This document shows, one piece after another, positions 1 through 8,826 of a DNA stretch of 64,000 nucleotides. Under the pieces are notes generated by a model that made no database searches, was not told the origin of the DNA, and was given only the letters and a program-made list of their open reading frames with translations. Made by a program: the position numbers and the translations under genes. The first letter of the stretch is position 1, and the number at the start of each line of letters is the position of its first letter. This DNA comes from Stenotrophomonas sp. SAM-B (GTDB taxonomy: Bacteria > Pseudomonadota > Gammaproteobacteria > Xanthomonadales > Xanthomonadaceae): positions 516,001-580,000 of the forward strand of contig NZ_JABBXB010000001.1 in the NCBI RefSeq assembly GCF_013387485.1, given 5' to 3'.

Positions 1-401
1 AGCAACAGCATCGACACCGGCGTGTTCTGCACCATGGTGTCCAGCAGCAGCTCGCGCTGGACCAGGTCCTGGCGCTGCGCGCGCAGCACGTCGCCCAGCT
101 CGCGGTGGGCCTGGACCAGATCGCCCAGCTCATCATTGGACGGCCAGTAGATGCCGAAGTTGTATTCGCCGTCGCGGTAGCTGCTGGTGGTACCGGACAG
201 GGCGCGCAGCAATGAGCGGATCGGTGCCGTCGCGCGGCGCAGGCTCCACCACATCAGCGCCAGCAGCACGACGACCGAAATGCACGTGACCGCCCAGCCA
301 TGGTCCAGCCAGTACGCGAGGTACCAGGGGAACGCGGCCGCCAGTGCCAGCACCGGCAGCAGGCGCAGGAACAACCGGAAGGTGAAGGAGCGGCGTTTCA
401 T
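1..401 (-). CDS. Sensor histidine kinase, N-terminal part (runs off the window edge)
   Basis: Only the first 133 codons are visible. The start ATG overlaps the stop of the upstream response-regulator gene as ATGA, so the two are translationally coupled. The protein opens with MKRRSFTFRLFLRLLPV and has two hydrophobic segments at about residues 9-28 and 34-51, joined by only a few residues. A HAMP-like stretch follows, with a helix ending in RRATAPIRSLLRALSG, then a polar helix. The catalytic core lies outside the window. The position directly after an NtrC-type regulator makes it the likely cognate kinase (NtrY-like group). With almost no periplasmic loop, the stimulus is probably sensed in or at the membrane, perhaps through the neighbouring ABC exporter; that is inference. 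Confidence 0.85.
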   Translation of the reverse strand, partial: MKRRSFTFRLFLRLLPVLALAAAFPWYLAYWLDHGWAVTCISVVVLLALMWWSLRRATAPIRSLLRALSGTTSSYRDGEYNFGIYWPSNDELGDLVQAHRELGDVLRAQRQDLVQRELLLDTMVQNTPVSMLL

Positions 402-1738
402 TCGCGCGGAATGCCGTAACGGTCCATGCGCCGGTACAGCGCCTGGCGGCTGAGCCCGAGTTCGGCAGCGGTCTGGGCGATGATGCCGTGGTTGTGGGCC
501 AGTGCGGTCTCGATCCGGCTGCGGTCCGGGTCCACCGTCGGGGCGGCCGCGCGCGGTGCGGCGGTGCGCGGCAGGTTGAGATCGGCGACCTCGATGCGCG
601 GGCCGGTGGCCAGCAGGTCGGCGCGCTGCAGCACGTTGCGCAGTTCGCGCACGTTGCCGGGCCAGGGGTGGCGTTGCAGCGCGGTGGCGGCGGCGGTGGA
701 CAGCGGCTTGCCACTGCCCAGGAAGCGTTCGGCCAGCGGCAGGATGTCGCCGGGCCGTTCGGCCAGCGGCGGCAGCGCCAGCTCGACGGTGTTGAGGCGG
801 TAGTACAGATCCTCGCGGAACTGACCGTCGCGGATCATCGTCGGCAGGTCGGCATTGGTCGCGCTGATCACCCGCACTTTGACCTGGCGCTCGCGGTTGG
901 AGCCCAGCCGTTCGAAGCGGCCGGTCTCGAGTACGCGCAGCAGCTTCATCTGTCCGCTGGAGGAGAGGTTGCCGATCTCGTCCAGGAACAGCGTGCCGCC
1001 GTCTGCCGCTTCGAACTTGCCTTCGCGTGCCTTGTTGGCACCGGTGTAGGCGCCGGCTTCGGCACCGAACAGCTCGGCTTCGATCAGCTCGGCGGGAATC
1101 GCCCCGCAGTTGAGCGCGACGAACGGTCCCTTTGCGACCAGCGAGTTGGCCTGGATGATCTCGGCGATCTTCTCCTTGCCCGCACCGTTGGGACCGGTGA
1201 TCAGCACCGGCAGTGCCGAGCGTGCGACCTGGCAGGCCAGGCTGACCACGCGCTCGCTGGCAGGATCGGCCACCACCGCACCGCGCAGGTCGTAGCGCGC
1301 CTCCAGCGCCGAACGGTCGCGCTGTTCGCGGTCGCGGCGGCGATCGAGTTCGCGGCGGGTTTCGGAGAGCTCCAGCAGGTTGTTGACCGTGATCAGCAGC
1401 TTGCGGTCGTCCCAGGGCTTGGCCAGGTAGTCCGCGGCGCCGGCCTTGACCAGATCGACCGCGCTGCTGAGATGCGTCCAGGCGGTCAGCAGGATCACCG
1501 GCAGGTCGGGGTGGCGGGCGCGGATCTGCTGGAACAGCGCTTCGCCTTCCTCGCCGGAAGTGGTGTCCTCGGTGAAGTTCATGTCCTGGATCACCAGGTC
1601 CACCGGCTGTTGTTCCAGCAGCTCCAGCCCCTGTTCGGGCGAAAGCGCGTGCAGGGTGTCGATGTCGTGCAGCGAGAACAGCACGTCGAGTGCCGTGCCG
1701 ACGCTGGCGTTGTCGTCAATGATCAGGATCGAGGGCAT
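398..1738 (-). CDS. NtrC-family sigma-54-dependent response regulator
   Basis: 446 aa with the full three-part layout. The receiver domain (about 1-120) has the phosphoacceptor Asp52 in VIQDMNF and Lys107 in AKPW. The AAA+ domain (about 150-370) has Walker A GPNGAGKE at 182-189, a sigma-54 contact loop GAYTGA at 229-234 (Tyr replaces the usual Phe) and Walker B GGTLFLDE near 247. A Fis-type helix-turn-helix closes the protein (AAELGLSRQALYRRM). It should activate sigma-54 RNA polymerase by ATP hydrolysis when phosphorylated. It lies in the same direction as the ABC exporter genes and ahead of its kinase. The natural target is the sigma-54 promoter upstream of the exporter, which would make the locus autoregulated. 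Confidence 0.93.
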   Translation of the reverse strand: MPSILIIDDNASVGTALDVLFSLHDIDTLHALSPEQGLELLEQQPVDLVIQDMNFTEDTTSGEEGEALFQQIRARHPDLPVILLTAWTHLSSAVDLVKAGAADYLAKPWDDRKLLITVNNLLELSETRRELDRRRDREQRDRSALEARYDLRGAVVADPASERVVSLACQVARSALPVLITGPNGAGKEKIAEIIQANSLVAKGPFVALNCGAIPAELIEAELFGAEAGAYTGANKAREGKFEAADGGTLFLDEIGNLSSSGQMKLLRVLETGRFERLGSNRERQVKVRVISATNADLPTMIRDGQFREDLYYRLNTVELALPPLAERPGDILPLAERFLGSGKPLSTAAATALQRHPWPGNVRELRNVLQRADLLATGPRIEVADLNLPRTAAPRAAAPTVDPDRSRIETALAHNHGIIAQTAAELGLSRQALYRRMDRYGIPRE

Positions 1739-1831
1739 GCGGCAACGAAGGACCAGGAAGAAGGCAGAGAGTACCGGAGCCGTGGGCCCTCGTGCAGGGC
1801 GGGGCCTTGCTGGCCGCTGCCGGACTGCGGC

Positions 1832-1847
1832 CCCCGCCCTTGCGGGG
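1832..1847 (-). terminator. GC hairpin between exporter and regulator genes
   Basis: A perfect 6-bp stem, CCCCGC with loop CCTT and GCGGGG, lies in the 129-bp gap between the second permease and the response regulator. There is no T-run on either strand, so it is more likely to attenuate or stabilise the exporter message than to end it. Confidence 0.3.
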
Positions 1848-1867
1848 ACCGCCTTCGGAACGGGCCG

Positions 1868-3088
1868 TCAGGCACTCCGGGTGGCGACGGCGGGGGGCAC
1901 GGACGCGGCGCGGCGGGCCGGGCCGAACACCGCGATCTGGCCGAGCAGCCACAGCAGGACCGCGCCGATCGGCAGGTAGCTGATGGGCATGCGCGGCAGC
2001 TCGTAGTTGTTCATCAGCCACAGGTTGATCGTGTAGGCCATCAACATGCCCAGCACGATGCCGACCGTGGTCAACAGGAAGTTCTCGGTCTGGAAGTAAC
2101 GCAGGATCTGGCTGCGGGTGGCGCCCAGCGCACGGCGGATGCCGATCTGCTTGGTGCGCTGCTGCACCCAGAAGCTGGCCAGGCCGACGATGCCCAGTGC
2201 GGTCACCACCAGCAGTGCCACGCACACGGTGATCAGCAGGCCGACCATGGCGCGGTCGTTGGCGAAGTACTTCCTGCGCTGTTCCTCGTAGGTGGATTTG
2301 CCGCGGATCAGCCGGCTCGAATCGACACGTTCCAGTGCCGTCACCGCTGCCTTGATCACTTCGTCCCGGCGCGCGGGATCGGTGACACGGATCAGGTAGA
2401 AGCCTTCGTCGTAGGTCGCCCGCAACGGCAGCATGATCGAATACTGGATGTCGCCGCCTACCGCATTCGGGCGGGCCAGCACCTTGACGATGCCGACGAT
2501 GCGCAATGGCATGGAACCGCTGTAGACCGTCTTGCCCAAGGCATCACCGCCGGGGAACATCTTGTCGGCAATCGCCTTGGTGACGATGATCGCCGAGCCC
2601 GTTTTTTCGGCGTTCTCGTCGGTCAGGGCATCCGCCGCGTCGCGGTATTCGTCGCTCTGGAAATCACGGCCGGCGATCAGCTCCACGCCCAGGGTCTCCA
2701 GCGCGCCTTCGCGAGCGAAGTACTGGGAGGTGCTCAGCGTCGAGCGTTCCTGGTTGGGGGTCAGCCCCAGGCCCGTGTTCCAGGAGCTGTTGCGGAACGG
2801 AATCTGGTTCAGGGTGACTGCACTCTTGACGCCCGGAATGGCGTGCAATGCCGCCAGGTCTTCGCGGGTGCGCGCTGCGGCATTGACCTGGGTGCCGATG
2901 CCGCCCAGGCGGACTTCGATCAGTTCGGTTTCGGCGATGCCACTGGGCTGGTTGATCTTCTCGATGCGCTGCCCGATCAGGAACAGCGCATTGCAGACGA
3001 TGGCGCAGGTCAGGGCGATCTCGAGCACGATCAGCGATGCGGCGGTTTTATGCCGGCGGAGCGTGGAGAGGATGGGACGGATATCCAT
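1868..3088 (-). CDS. ABC transporter permease, FtsX/MacB type (second subunit)
   Basis: 406 aa. It has an N-terminal membrane helix (about 17-40, in SLIVLEIALTCAIVCNALFL), a large periplasmic MacB-type core domain (about 45-270), and three C-terminal helices ending near residue 400. The conserved cytoplasmic motif WVQQRTKQIGIRRALGATR lies between the first two C-terminal helices. It starts 16 bp after the first permease gene, so the two probably form a heterodimer energised by the ATPase encoded upstream. MacB normally carries ATPase and permease in one chain; here they are split as in LolCDE or YknYZ-type systems. Substrate unknown. Confidence 0.9.
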   Translation of the reverse strand: MDIRPILSTLRRHKTAASLIVLEIALTCAIVCNALFLIGQRIEKINQPSGIAETELIEVRLGGIGTQVNAAARTREDLAALHAIPGVKSAVTLNQIPFRNSSWNTGLGLTPNQERSTLSTSQYFAREGALETLGVELIAGRDFQSDEYRDAADALTDENAEKTGSAIIVTKAIADKMFPGGDALGKTVYSGSMPLRIVGIVKVLARPNAVGGDIQYSIMLPLRATYDEGFYLIRVTDPARRDEVIKAAVTALERVDSSRLIRGKSTYEEQRRKYFANDRAMVGLLITVCVALLVVTALGIVGLASFWVQQRTKQIGIRRALGATRSQILRYFQTENFLLTTVGIVLGMLMAYTINLWLMNNYELPRMPISYLPIGAVLLWLLGQIAVFGPARRAASVPPAVATRSA

Positions 3089-3104
3089 GGTGTACTCCGG
3101 ATCC

Positions 3105-4409
3105 TTACTGCGATTTGAGTTGGATGGCGGGCGCGACCTGCATGGCGCGCAGCGCCGGCAGGAAACCGGCCAGCAGGCTGGCGACCAGGGTCAGCGCGAA
3201 GGTCATCAGCAGCATCTGCCCATCCAGCGTGGCCAGCTTGGCGTAGTCCACCGGTTGCTGGCGCACCGCGTACAGCCCCAGCATCGCCAGCACCAGGCCA
3301 AGCAGGCCGCCGGCCAGGCCGACCGTACCGGCCTCGATGAGCGACTGCAGGAAGATCTGGCCGCGGCTGGCACCCAGCGCCCGGCGCACGCCGATCTCGC
3401 CGCTGCGGCGCAGGAACTTGGCCAGCAGCAGGCCCACGGTATTGATCAGGCAGACCAGCAGGAAGCCCATCGCCAACCACAGCTGCAGCCGTACGTCACC
3501 GGGGACCACCTTCTTGTAGTCCAGCCACTCCATGACATTGCGCAGACGGACGTTGTTGGGACGCTCGAAGCGGCCGGCCGCACGCTGCTGGTCGGAGTAG
3601 TTTTCCAGGTAGCGGCGGTACTCCGCAGCCTGCCCGGCATTCTCCAGCTCCACCCAGTACTGGATCCATGTGCAGCTGGCGGTCGGGCCGGTCGGATCGG
3701 GCTCGTTGCGGCGGCCGAAGCAGTCCATGCTGCCGCTGCGGTCGAACTTCAGCTCGATGGCCGTGGTGAAGGGAACGAACACATCTTCGCTGTCGCCATA
3801 GCGACCGGTATTGAGATCGTAGAAGTGCGGGTTGGGGTGCCACTCGTCCAGCACGCCCACCACGGTCATCGTGTTGCCATTGATGCGCAGCGACTTGCCG
3901 ACGCTGTTGGCGCCATCGAACAGCTTCTGGTTGAGTGTCTTCGTGATCACCGCGACCCGGCCGCGGCCTTCGTCATCGGATTCCTTCCATCCCTGGCCGT
4001 ACTGGAACGGGGTATCGAACATCGGGAAGAAGTCGCCCGAGGTGTAGCGAGAATCCGTGACGAACGGACGCAGCGTGCTGCTGTCCGGCTCGATGGTGAC
4101 GCCGCCACCGGTCATCATCGCCTGGCGCTTGGCATGTTTCTCGCTCAGCAGTTTGGTGGCATCGAAGCGGGTCAACTGGTCGGCCGGTTCTTCGCCAGGC
4201 TGATAGCCAAGCGCCGACTGTGGATCAATCTGCACGCTGAAGAGCCGGTCGCTCTTCTGCGGAATCGGATCACCGGACAGCACGTGGAACACGGTCAGCG
4301 TGGTCATCGACGCGCCGATGCCCAGCGCGATGGCGATCACCATCAGCGCGGTCAGCACCTTGTTGCGCCGGAAGCTGCGCAGGGCCAGTCGGAAGTAGTA
4401 AGCGATCAT
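3105..4409 (-). CDS. ABC transporter permease, FtsX/MacB type (first subunit)
   Basis: 434 aa with the same plan as its neighbour: one N-terminal helix (about 17-42, ALMVIAIALGIGASMTTLTV), a periplasmic core domain of about 260 residues, then three C-terminal helices with the motif LRRSGEIGVRRALGASRGQ before the second of them. The periplasmic part contains several cysteines (in CFGRRNE and ASCTW) that could form a disulphide. It lies 8 bp downstream of the ATPase gene. Together with the ATPase and the membrane-fusion protein it should make a MacAB-like export machine using a separate outer-membrane TolC-type channel not encoded here. Confidence 0.9.
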   Translation of the reverse strand: MIAYYFRLALRSFRRNKVLTALMVIAIALGIGASMTTLTVFHVLSGDPIPQKSDRLFSVQIDPQSALGYQPGEEPADQLTRFDATKLLSEKHAKRQAMMTGGGVTIEPDSSTLRPFVTDSRYTSGDFFPMFDTPFQYGQGWKESDDEGRGRVAVITKTLNQKLFDGANSVGKSLRINGNTMTVVGVLDEWHPNPHFYDLNTGRYGDSEDVFVPFTTAIELKFDRSGSMDCFGRRNEPDPTGPTASCTWIQYWVELENAGQAAEYRRYLENYSDQQRAAGRFERPNNVRLRNVMEWLDYKKVVPGDVRLQLWLAMGFLLVCLINTVGLLLAKFLRRSGEIGVRRALGASRGQIFLQSLIEAGTVGLAGGLLGLVLAMLGLYAVRQQPVDYAKLATLDGQMLLMTFALTLVASLLAGFLPALRAMQVAPAIQLKSQ

Positions 4410-4417
4410 GGCCGGCC

Positions 4418-5143
4418 TCAGTCGTTGGCGATGGCGGCGGCAACCGCGGGGCGCGGCGTGGAGAGCACCGGATCGCGCAGCAGGTCGGTGACCTGGCCGT
4501 CGACGATGTGCACGTTGCGCTTGGCACGGGCGGCCAGTTCGGGGTCGTGGGTCACCATCACGATCGTGGTGCCCTTGGCATTGATTTCTTCCAGCAGCTC
4601 CATGACGCCACGGGCCATCTGGCTGTCCAGGTTGCCGGTCGGTTCATCGGCCAGCAGCAGGCGCGGGCTGCCCGCCAGCGCCCGCGCGATCGCGGCGCGC
4701 TGCTGCTGACCGCCGGAGAGTTCGGCCGGGTAGTGCTTCATGCGCGAGCCCAGGCCCACCTGGGCCAGCGCGTGCTCGATGCGCTCCTTGCGCTCGGCGG
4801 CGGGCATGCCGCGGTAGCGCAGCGGCACATCGACGTTGTCGAACAGGTTCAGATCGGAGATCAGGTTGAAGCCCTGGAAGATGAAACCGATCTTCTGGTT
4901 GCGCAGGCGGCTGCGCGCGTCATCGCCGAGCTGGCTGACGTCCTGGCCATCAAGCAGGTAGGTGCCGCTGGTGAAGGTCTCCAGCAGGCCGGCGATGTTG
5001 AGGAAGGTGGTCTTGCCCGAACCGGACGGACCGGTCACGGCAACGAACTCGCCTTCGCGGACGTGCAGGTCCAGCGACCGCAGGGCATGGGTTTCCACCT
5101 GTTCGGTGCGGAAGACTTTGGCGACCGAGCGCATTTCAAGCAT
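4418..5143 (-). CDS. ABC transporter ATP-binding protein, LolD/MacB type
   Basis: 241 aa from the ATG at 5143, chosen because a good ribosome site (AAAGGAAA) lies just before it; the reading frame is open further upstream but without such a site. It has Walker A GPSGSGKTT near residue 40, signature LSGGQQQR, Walker B LLLADEPTGNLD and the switch His in MVTHD. These features and the SDLNLFDNVDVPLRYRG segment place it with the MacB/LolD/FtsE group that drives FtsX-type permeases. It supplies the energy for the two downstream permeases. Confidence 0.95.
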   Translation of the reverse strand: MLEMRSVAKVFRTEQVETHALRSLDLHVREGEFVAVTGPSGSGKTTFLNIAGLLETFTSGTYLLDGQDVSQLGDDARSRLRNQKIGFIFQGFNLISDLNLFDNVDVPLRYRGMPAAERKERIEHALAQVGLGSRMKHYPAELSGGQQQRAAIARALAGSPRLLLADEPTGNLDSQMARGVMELLEEINAKGTTIVMVTHDPELAARAKRNVHIVDGQVTDLLRDPVLSTPRPAVAAAIAND

Positions 5144-5186
5144 GGCTGTTTTCCTTTGAAAGTCGAGAGGATCGAAAGGGAATGAT

Positions 5187-6452
5187 TCAGTTGACGGACA
5201 CGCGCTCGGCATCGCCGAACAGATCGCTGCCGGAGACCACGACGCGGTCGCCGGGCTGCAGGCCGGAAAGGATTTCCACTTCACCCAGGCTGCTCACGCC
5301 GAGCTTGACCGGGCGGCGGATGGCATGGCTGCCCTCCATGACGTAGGCGTAGCCGTTGCCCTGTTCGACGAACGGGCCGCGCTCGATCTTGAGTGCGTTG
5401 CGGCGGGTATCGAGCAGCACGCGGGCCTGCATCCGCTGGCTCTGGCGCAGGCCCTGCGGCTGCTTGTCGGCGAAACGGATGCGGGCATTGACCTCGCCGG
5501 CGACTACTTCCGGGGAGACGGCGGAAATCTCGCCGGCGAACTGGCCGCTGCCGCCGGTCAGCTGCGCAGGCATGCCGATCGTCAGCTCGCGGGCGAAGCT
5601 TTCCGGCACCTTGATCTCGATCTCGAAGCGCGACAGGTCGACCACGCCCAGGATCGGCGCATTGGCGACCACGTTGGTGTGCTGGGTCGCCTGCACCTGG
5701 CCGACCTGGCCATCGAACGGCGCACGCAGCGTGAGGGCGTCGACCTGGCGCTCGACCTCGGTCACCACCGCACGCTGGCGGTCGGCGAGCAGGCGCTTGT
5801 TGCGCGCATCGAGGTCGGCGCCCTGGGCTTTGAGCATGGCATCCTTGCGGGCATGTTCGAGCTGGATGTCGCTCTTCTTGACCGTGTCTTCGGCCTTGGC
5901 GACATCGACCTGCGGCACCGCGCCCCCATCGAAGCCACGCTTGTAGCGCTCCAGATCGCGCACGGCCGCCTGGCGTTCGATCACCGCCTGGTCGGTATCC
6001 TTCTGTGCCGTGGCGCGCGCCAGGGTCGCATCCAGGGTGGCGCGGCTCGCCTCGGCCTGCAGGCCGGCCAGGGTGGCCTGTTCCTGGGCCAGCTTGCTGC
6101 GCAGTTCGGGGCTGTCGATCACGGCCAGTTCCTGGCCCTGCTTGACCACGTCACCGGCCACCACCTTCAGGTTCACGTTGCCGGCGGAAATCGCATACAG
6201 CACCGGGTTGTTGGCCGCGATCACGCGACCGTCCGCGGCAATGTCGCGGACCATGTCGCCGCGGGTGACCTCGGCGATGCGGACGCGGGCGCTGTCGAAG
6301 GAGCGGCTGGCCCCGAGCCAGGCACGGGCGGCGAAGCCGATCGCCAGCAGCACGACCAGCGCGGCGACCGCCGGCCACAGCCAGCGCTTCCACGGGGCGG
6401 GCGCGGCATGCGAGGAAAGGGTCTGGTCCTGGGCGGAAGTGTCGCGGATCAT
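5187..6452 (-). CDS. Periplasmic adaptor / membrane-fusion protein of the ABC exporter (HlyD/MacA type)
   Basis: 421 aa, first gene of the minus-strand operon. It has a short cytoplasmic N-terminus, one membrane anchor (about 23-46, WLWPAVAALVVLLAIGFAA), a biotinyl-lipoyl-like half (VVKQGQELAVIDSPEL), a long alpha-helical hairpin (about 110-215), the second lipoyl half (LRAPFDGQVGQVQ), a beta-barrel and a membrane-proximal domain ending in GLQPGDRVVVSGSDLFG. It should bridge the inner-membrane transporter and an outer-membrane channel. Transcription probably starts at the sigma-54 promoter at 6486-6501. Confidence 0.92.
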   Translation of the reverse strand: MIRDTSAQDQTLSSHAAPAPWKRWLWPAVAALVVLLAIGFAARAWLGASRSFDSARVRIAEVTRGDMVRDIAADGRVIAANNPVLYAISAGNVNLKVVAGDVVKQGQELAVIDSPELRSKLAQEQATLAGLQAEASRATLDATLARATAQKDTDQAVIERQAAVRDLERYKRGFDGGAVPQVDVAKAEDTVKKSDIQLEHARKDAMLKAQGADLDARNKRLLADRQRAVVTEVERQVDALTLRAPFDGQVGQVQATQHTNVVANAPILGVVDLSRFEIEIKVPESFARELTIGMPAQLTGGSGQFAGEISAVSPEVVAGEVNARIRFADKQPQGLRQSQRMQARVLLDTRRNALKIERGPFVEQGNGYAYVMEGSHAIRRPVKLGVSSLGEVEILSGLQPGDRVVVSGSDLFGDAERVSVN

Positions 6453-6483
6453 CGGGCTCGTTCGCGGTTGGGTTACGAAGTAC

Positions 6484-6503
6484 CAAGCAGACTCCGTGCC
6501 AAG
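6484..6503 (-). promoter_or_regulatory. Sigma-54 (RpoN) promoter for the exporter/two-component operon
   Basis: Read on the minus strand the sequence is TTGGCACGGAGTCTGCTT. It has the -24 element TGGCACG and a -12 element CTGC, with GG and GC separated by exactly 10 bp, as RpoN requires. It lies about 35-50 bp upstream of the membrane-fusion protein start and upstream of an operon that carries its own NtrC-type activator with a GAYTGA loop. Confidence 0.75.
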
Positions 6504-6543
6504 TTTTCACCCTTTGAAAACAAGGGCTTGCGAAATCGGCCGC

Positions 6544-6593
6544 GTGTCCGTGTGTCCGCGGACACCGGGCCGGACACTTTCGTTAAGCGGACA
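6544..6593. promoter_or_regulatory. Palindromic activator-binding region between the exporter operon and glmS
   Basis: A perfect 14-bp palindrome, GTGTCCGCGGACAC, lies at 6552-6565. More copies of the half-site flank it: GTGTCC at 6544, GGACAC at 6572 and GGACA at 6589. The cluster lies 45-105 bp upstream of the sigma-54 core on the exporter side, the usual distance for an NtrC-type enhancer. It also sits just upstream of the glmS -10 element, so glmS expression could be touched by the same regulator. Confidence 0.55.
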
Positions 6594-6620
6594 GCGCCCA
6601 AGCGTCCGGGGCCGCCGCGC

Positions 6621-6626
6621 TAGAAT
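6621..6626 (+). promoter_or_regulatory. Probable glmS -10 element
   Basis: TAGAAT in the context GCTAGAATGCGG, 30 bp ahead of the glmS start. No clear -35 hexamer is seen at the right distance. The TAGAAT form also appears ahead of other genes in this window (8731 and 13792). Confidence 0.4.
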
Positions 6627-6655
6627 GCGGGGCTTACCAGCAGGGATCTGAATCT

Positions 6656-8497
6656 ATGTGCGGCATTGTGGGAGCGATCGCCCATCGCGACGTGGTACCG
6701 GTACTCATCGAAGGATTGAAGCGGCTGGAATACCGGGGCTACGACTCCTCCGGCATTGCCGTGATCGACGCCTCTGCCGCCGCACCCGATGTCCGCCGCG
6801 TGCGCCGCACCGGCCGCGTGGCCGAGATGGAGAAGGCCGCCGCGAGCGAAGGCTTCCAGTCGCTGCTGGGCATCGGCCACACCCGCTGGGCGACCCATGG
6901 TGGCGTGACCGAGGCCAATGCGCACCCGCACATCAGCCACGGCGTGGCGCTGGTCCACAACGGCATCATCGAGAACCATGAAGAACAGCGCGAGAAGCTG
7001 CGCGCGCTGGGCTACGTCTTCGAGTCGCAGACCGACACCGAAGTGATCGCGCATCTGATGCACCATCATCTGAAGGCAGGCGACAGCCTGCTGTCGGCGC
7101 TGCAGCGCACGGTCAAGGAGCTGACCGGTGCCTACGCGTTGGCGGTGATGAGCCGTGCCGAGCCGGATCACTTCGTGTGCGCACGCATGGGTTGCCCGCT
7201 GCTGATCGGCGTCGGCGAGGGCGAGAACTTCGTCGCTTCCGACGTCTCGGCGATCCTCCAGGCCACCCGCACGGTGATCTTCCTGGAAGAGGGCGACACG
7301 GCCGATATCCGCCGCGATGGCGTGCAGGTGTATGACGAGCACAACCAGCCTATCGTGCGCGACGTGCATCTGTCCGACGTATCGCTTGCCTCGCTGGAGC
7401 TGGGCCCGTACCGCCACTTCATGCAGAAGGAAATCCACGAGCAGCCGCGCGCACTGGGCGACACCATCGAAGCGGCGATCGATGCCGGCGGTTTCCCGGC
7501 CACGTTGTTCGGCAAGAATGCCGAGGCTGTGCTGTCGGGTATCGAAGGTGTGCAGATTCTTGCCTGCGGTACCAGCTATTACGCCGGGCTGACCGCGCGC
7601 TACTGGATCGAAGCGATCGCCGGGCTGCCGTGCAGTGTCGAGATCGCCAGCGAATACCGCTATCGCGCGGCCTATGCGAATCCCAAGCACCTGATCGTCA
7701 CCATCTCCCAGTCCGGCGAAACGCTGGATACGATGGAGGCGCTCAAGTACGCCAAGTCGCTCGGCCACCTGCATACGCTCTCGATCTGCAACGTGCCCGA
7801 GAGCGCGATCCCGCGCGCCAGTGAACTGGTCTGCTACACCCGTGCCGGTGCCGAGATCGGTGTCGCGTCGACCAAGGCCTTCACCACCCAGCTGGCCGCG
7901 CTGTTCCAGCTCACCGTGGTGCTGGGCAAGCTGCATGGCCGCATCGATGCCGCCCAGGAAGCGGACCACCTGGAGCAGCTGCGCTTCCTGCCGGGCAGCG
8001 TGCAGCATGCGCTGAACATGGAGCCGCAGATCGCCGCGTGGGCCGAGCGCTTCGCGCGCAGGAACAGCGCGTTGTTCCTGGGCCGTGGGCTGCATTACCC
8101 GATCGCGCTGGAAGGCGCGCTCAAGCTCAAGGAAATCTCGTACATCCACGCCGAGGCCTATCCCGCCGGCGAGCTCAAGCATGGCCCGCTGGCGTTGGTG
8201 GATGAAGAGATGCCGGTGGTGGTGATCGCCCCGAACGACAGCCTGCTGGAAAAGGTCAAATCCAACATGCAGGAAGTGCGTGCCCGCGGCGGTGAGCTGT
8301 TCGTGTTCGCCGACCAGGACAGCAATTTCGTCGAGTCCGAAGGCGTGCATGTGATCCGCACGCCGCGCCATGCTGGTGTGCTGAGCCCGATCGTGCATAC
8401 GATTCCGGTGCAGCTGTTGGCCTATCACACCGCGCTGGCCCGCGGGACAGACGTGGACAAGCCGCGCAACCTGGCCAAGAGCGTGACGGTGGAGTGA
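6656..8497 (+). CDS. glmS: Glutamine--fructose-6-phosphate aminotransferase (isomerizing)
   Basis: 613 aa, typical length. It makes glucosamine-6-phosphate from fructose-6-phosphate and glutamine, the first step of UDP-GlcNAc synthesis for peptidoglycan and lipopolysaccharide. The N-terminus MCGIVGA carries the nucleophile Cys2 of the glutaminase domain, with the RWATHG and HNGIIEN motifs following. Two SIS sugar-binding domains are present ([25 protein letters not shown]), and the C-terminus ends in the conserved [13 protein letters not shown]. It lies divergent from the exporter operon and is followed by a strong terminator. No glmS ribozyme is expected or seen in this group. Confidence 0.98.
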   Translation: MCGIVGAIAHRDVVPVLIEGLKRLEYRGYDSSGIAVIDASAAAPDVRRVRRTGRVAEMEKAAASEGFQSLLGIGHTRWATHGGVTEANAHPHISHGVALVHNGIIENHEEQREKLRALGYVFESQTDTEVIAHLMHHHLKAGDSLLSALQRTVKELTGAYALAVMSRAEPDHFVCARMGCPLLIGVGEGENFVASDVSAILQATRTVIFLEEGDTADIRRDGVQVYDEHNQPIVRDVHLSDVSLASLELGPYRHFMQKEIHEQPRALGDTIEAAIDAGGFPATLFGKNAEAVLSGIEGVQILACGTSYYAGLTARYWIEAIAGLPCSVEIASEYRYRAAYANPKHLIVTISQSGETLDTMEALKYAKSLGHLHTLSICNVPESAIPRASELVCYTRAGAEIGVASTKAFTTQLAALFQLTVVLGKLHGRIDAAQEADHLEQLRFLPGSVQHALNMEPQIAAWAERFARRNSALFLGRGLHYPIALEGALKLKEISYIHAEAYPAGELKHGPLALVDEEMPVVVIAPNDSLLEKVKSNMQEVRARGGELFVFADQDSNFVESEGVHVIRTPRHAGVLSPIVHTIPVQLLAYHTALARGTDVDKPRNLAKSVTVE

Positions 8498-8533
8498 TGC
8501 GTCCGCCGCCAAGGCGGCGCTGATGCGTATCGA

Positions 8534-8561
8534 GGGTGGTCCTGCGGGGCCACCCTTTTTT
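8534..8561 (+). terminator. Rho-independent terminator of glmS
   Basis: A 9-bp stem, GGGTGGTCC with loop TGCG and GGGCCACCC (one G-T pair), is followed directly by six T. It lies 36 bp after the glmS stop. Confidence 0.85.
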
Positions 8562-8565
8562 GTGC

Positions 8566-8587
8566 GCCACCCATGGGGTGGCTCTAC
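8566..8587 (-). repeat. SMAG-type REP element (GTAG plus hairpin)
   Basis: Read on the minus strand: GTAGA, then GCCACCC, loop CAT, GGGTGGC. A GTAG tetranucleotide followed by a short perfect inverted repeat is the signature of the Stenotrophomonas maltophilia GTAG REP family, which is mobilised in trans by RAYT transposases. It sits in intergenic DNA between glmS and the CBS gene. Confidence 0.7.
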
Positions 8588-8826
8588 GCGGCCGCCGGCA
8601 CTGGAACTTTAGTCGTGCCCTGCGGCGGCATTCAGCGACGGTTTTACTGGCGGTGCCATTCTCAGGGTCGTCCCCCGCTTCCACGACGAACCGTCCCAGA
8701 TTTGCAAACTCCTGGGCCGGGGTGCGGACGTAGAATCGAATGACCGAGGACCGCGTGGCGATGCCACCGACCTCGCTGCAACCAGGCGCATCTCTCGACT
8801 TCAGTAACCTGTAACAGGAAACAAGA
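8588..8826. other. Non-coding stretch before the CBS-domain gene
   Basis: Together with the terminator and REP this completes a 329-bp gene-free interval. The only sites seen are a possible -10 (TAGAAT at 8731-8736), which gives a leader of about 85 nt for the CBS gene, and a ribosome site GGAAACAAGA before its ATG. No convincing ORF or RNA gene. Confidence 0.5.

Noticed and set aside
6453..6655. Possible glmS ribozyme
   Set aside because: The upstream sequence is explained by a sigma-54 promoter, a palindrome cluster and a -10 element. The glmS ribozyme is a Gram-positive feature and its core is not seen.
8498..8826. A small gene between glmS and the CBS gene
   Set aside because: Short open frames here have no ribosome site and overlap the terminator and REP.
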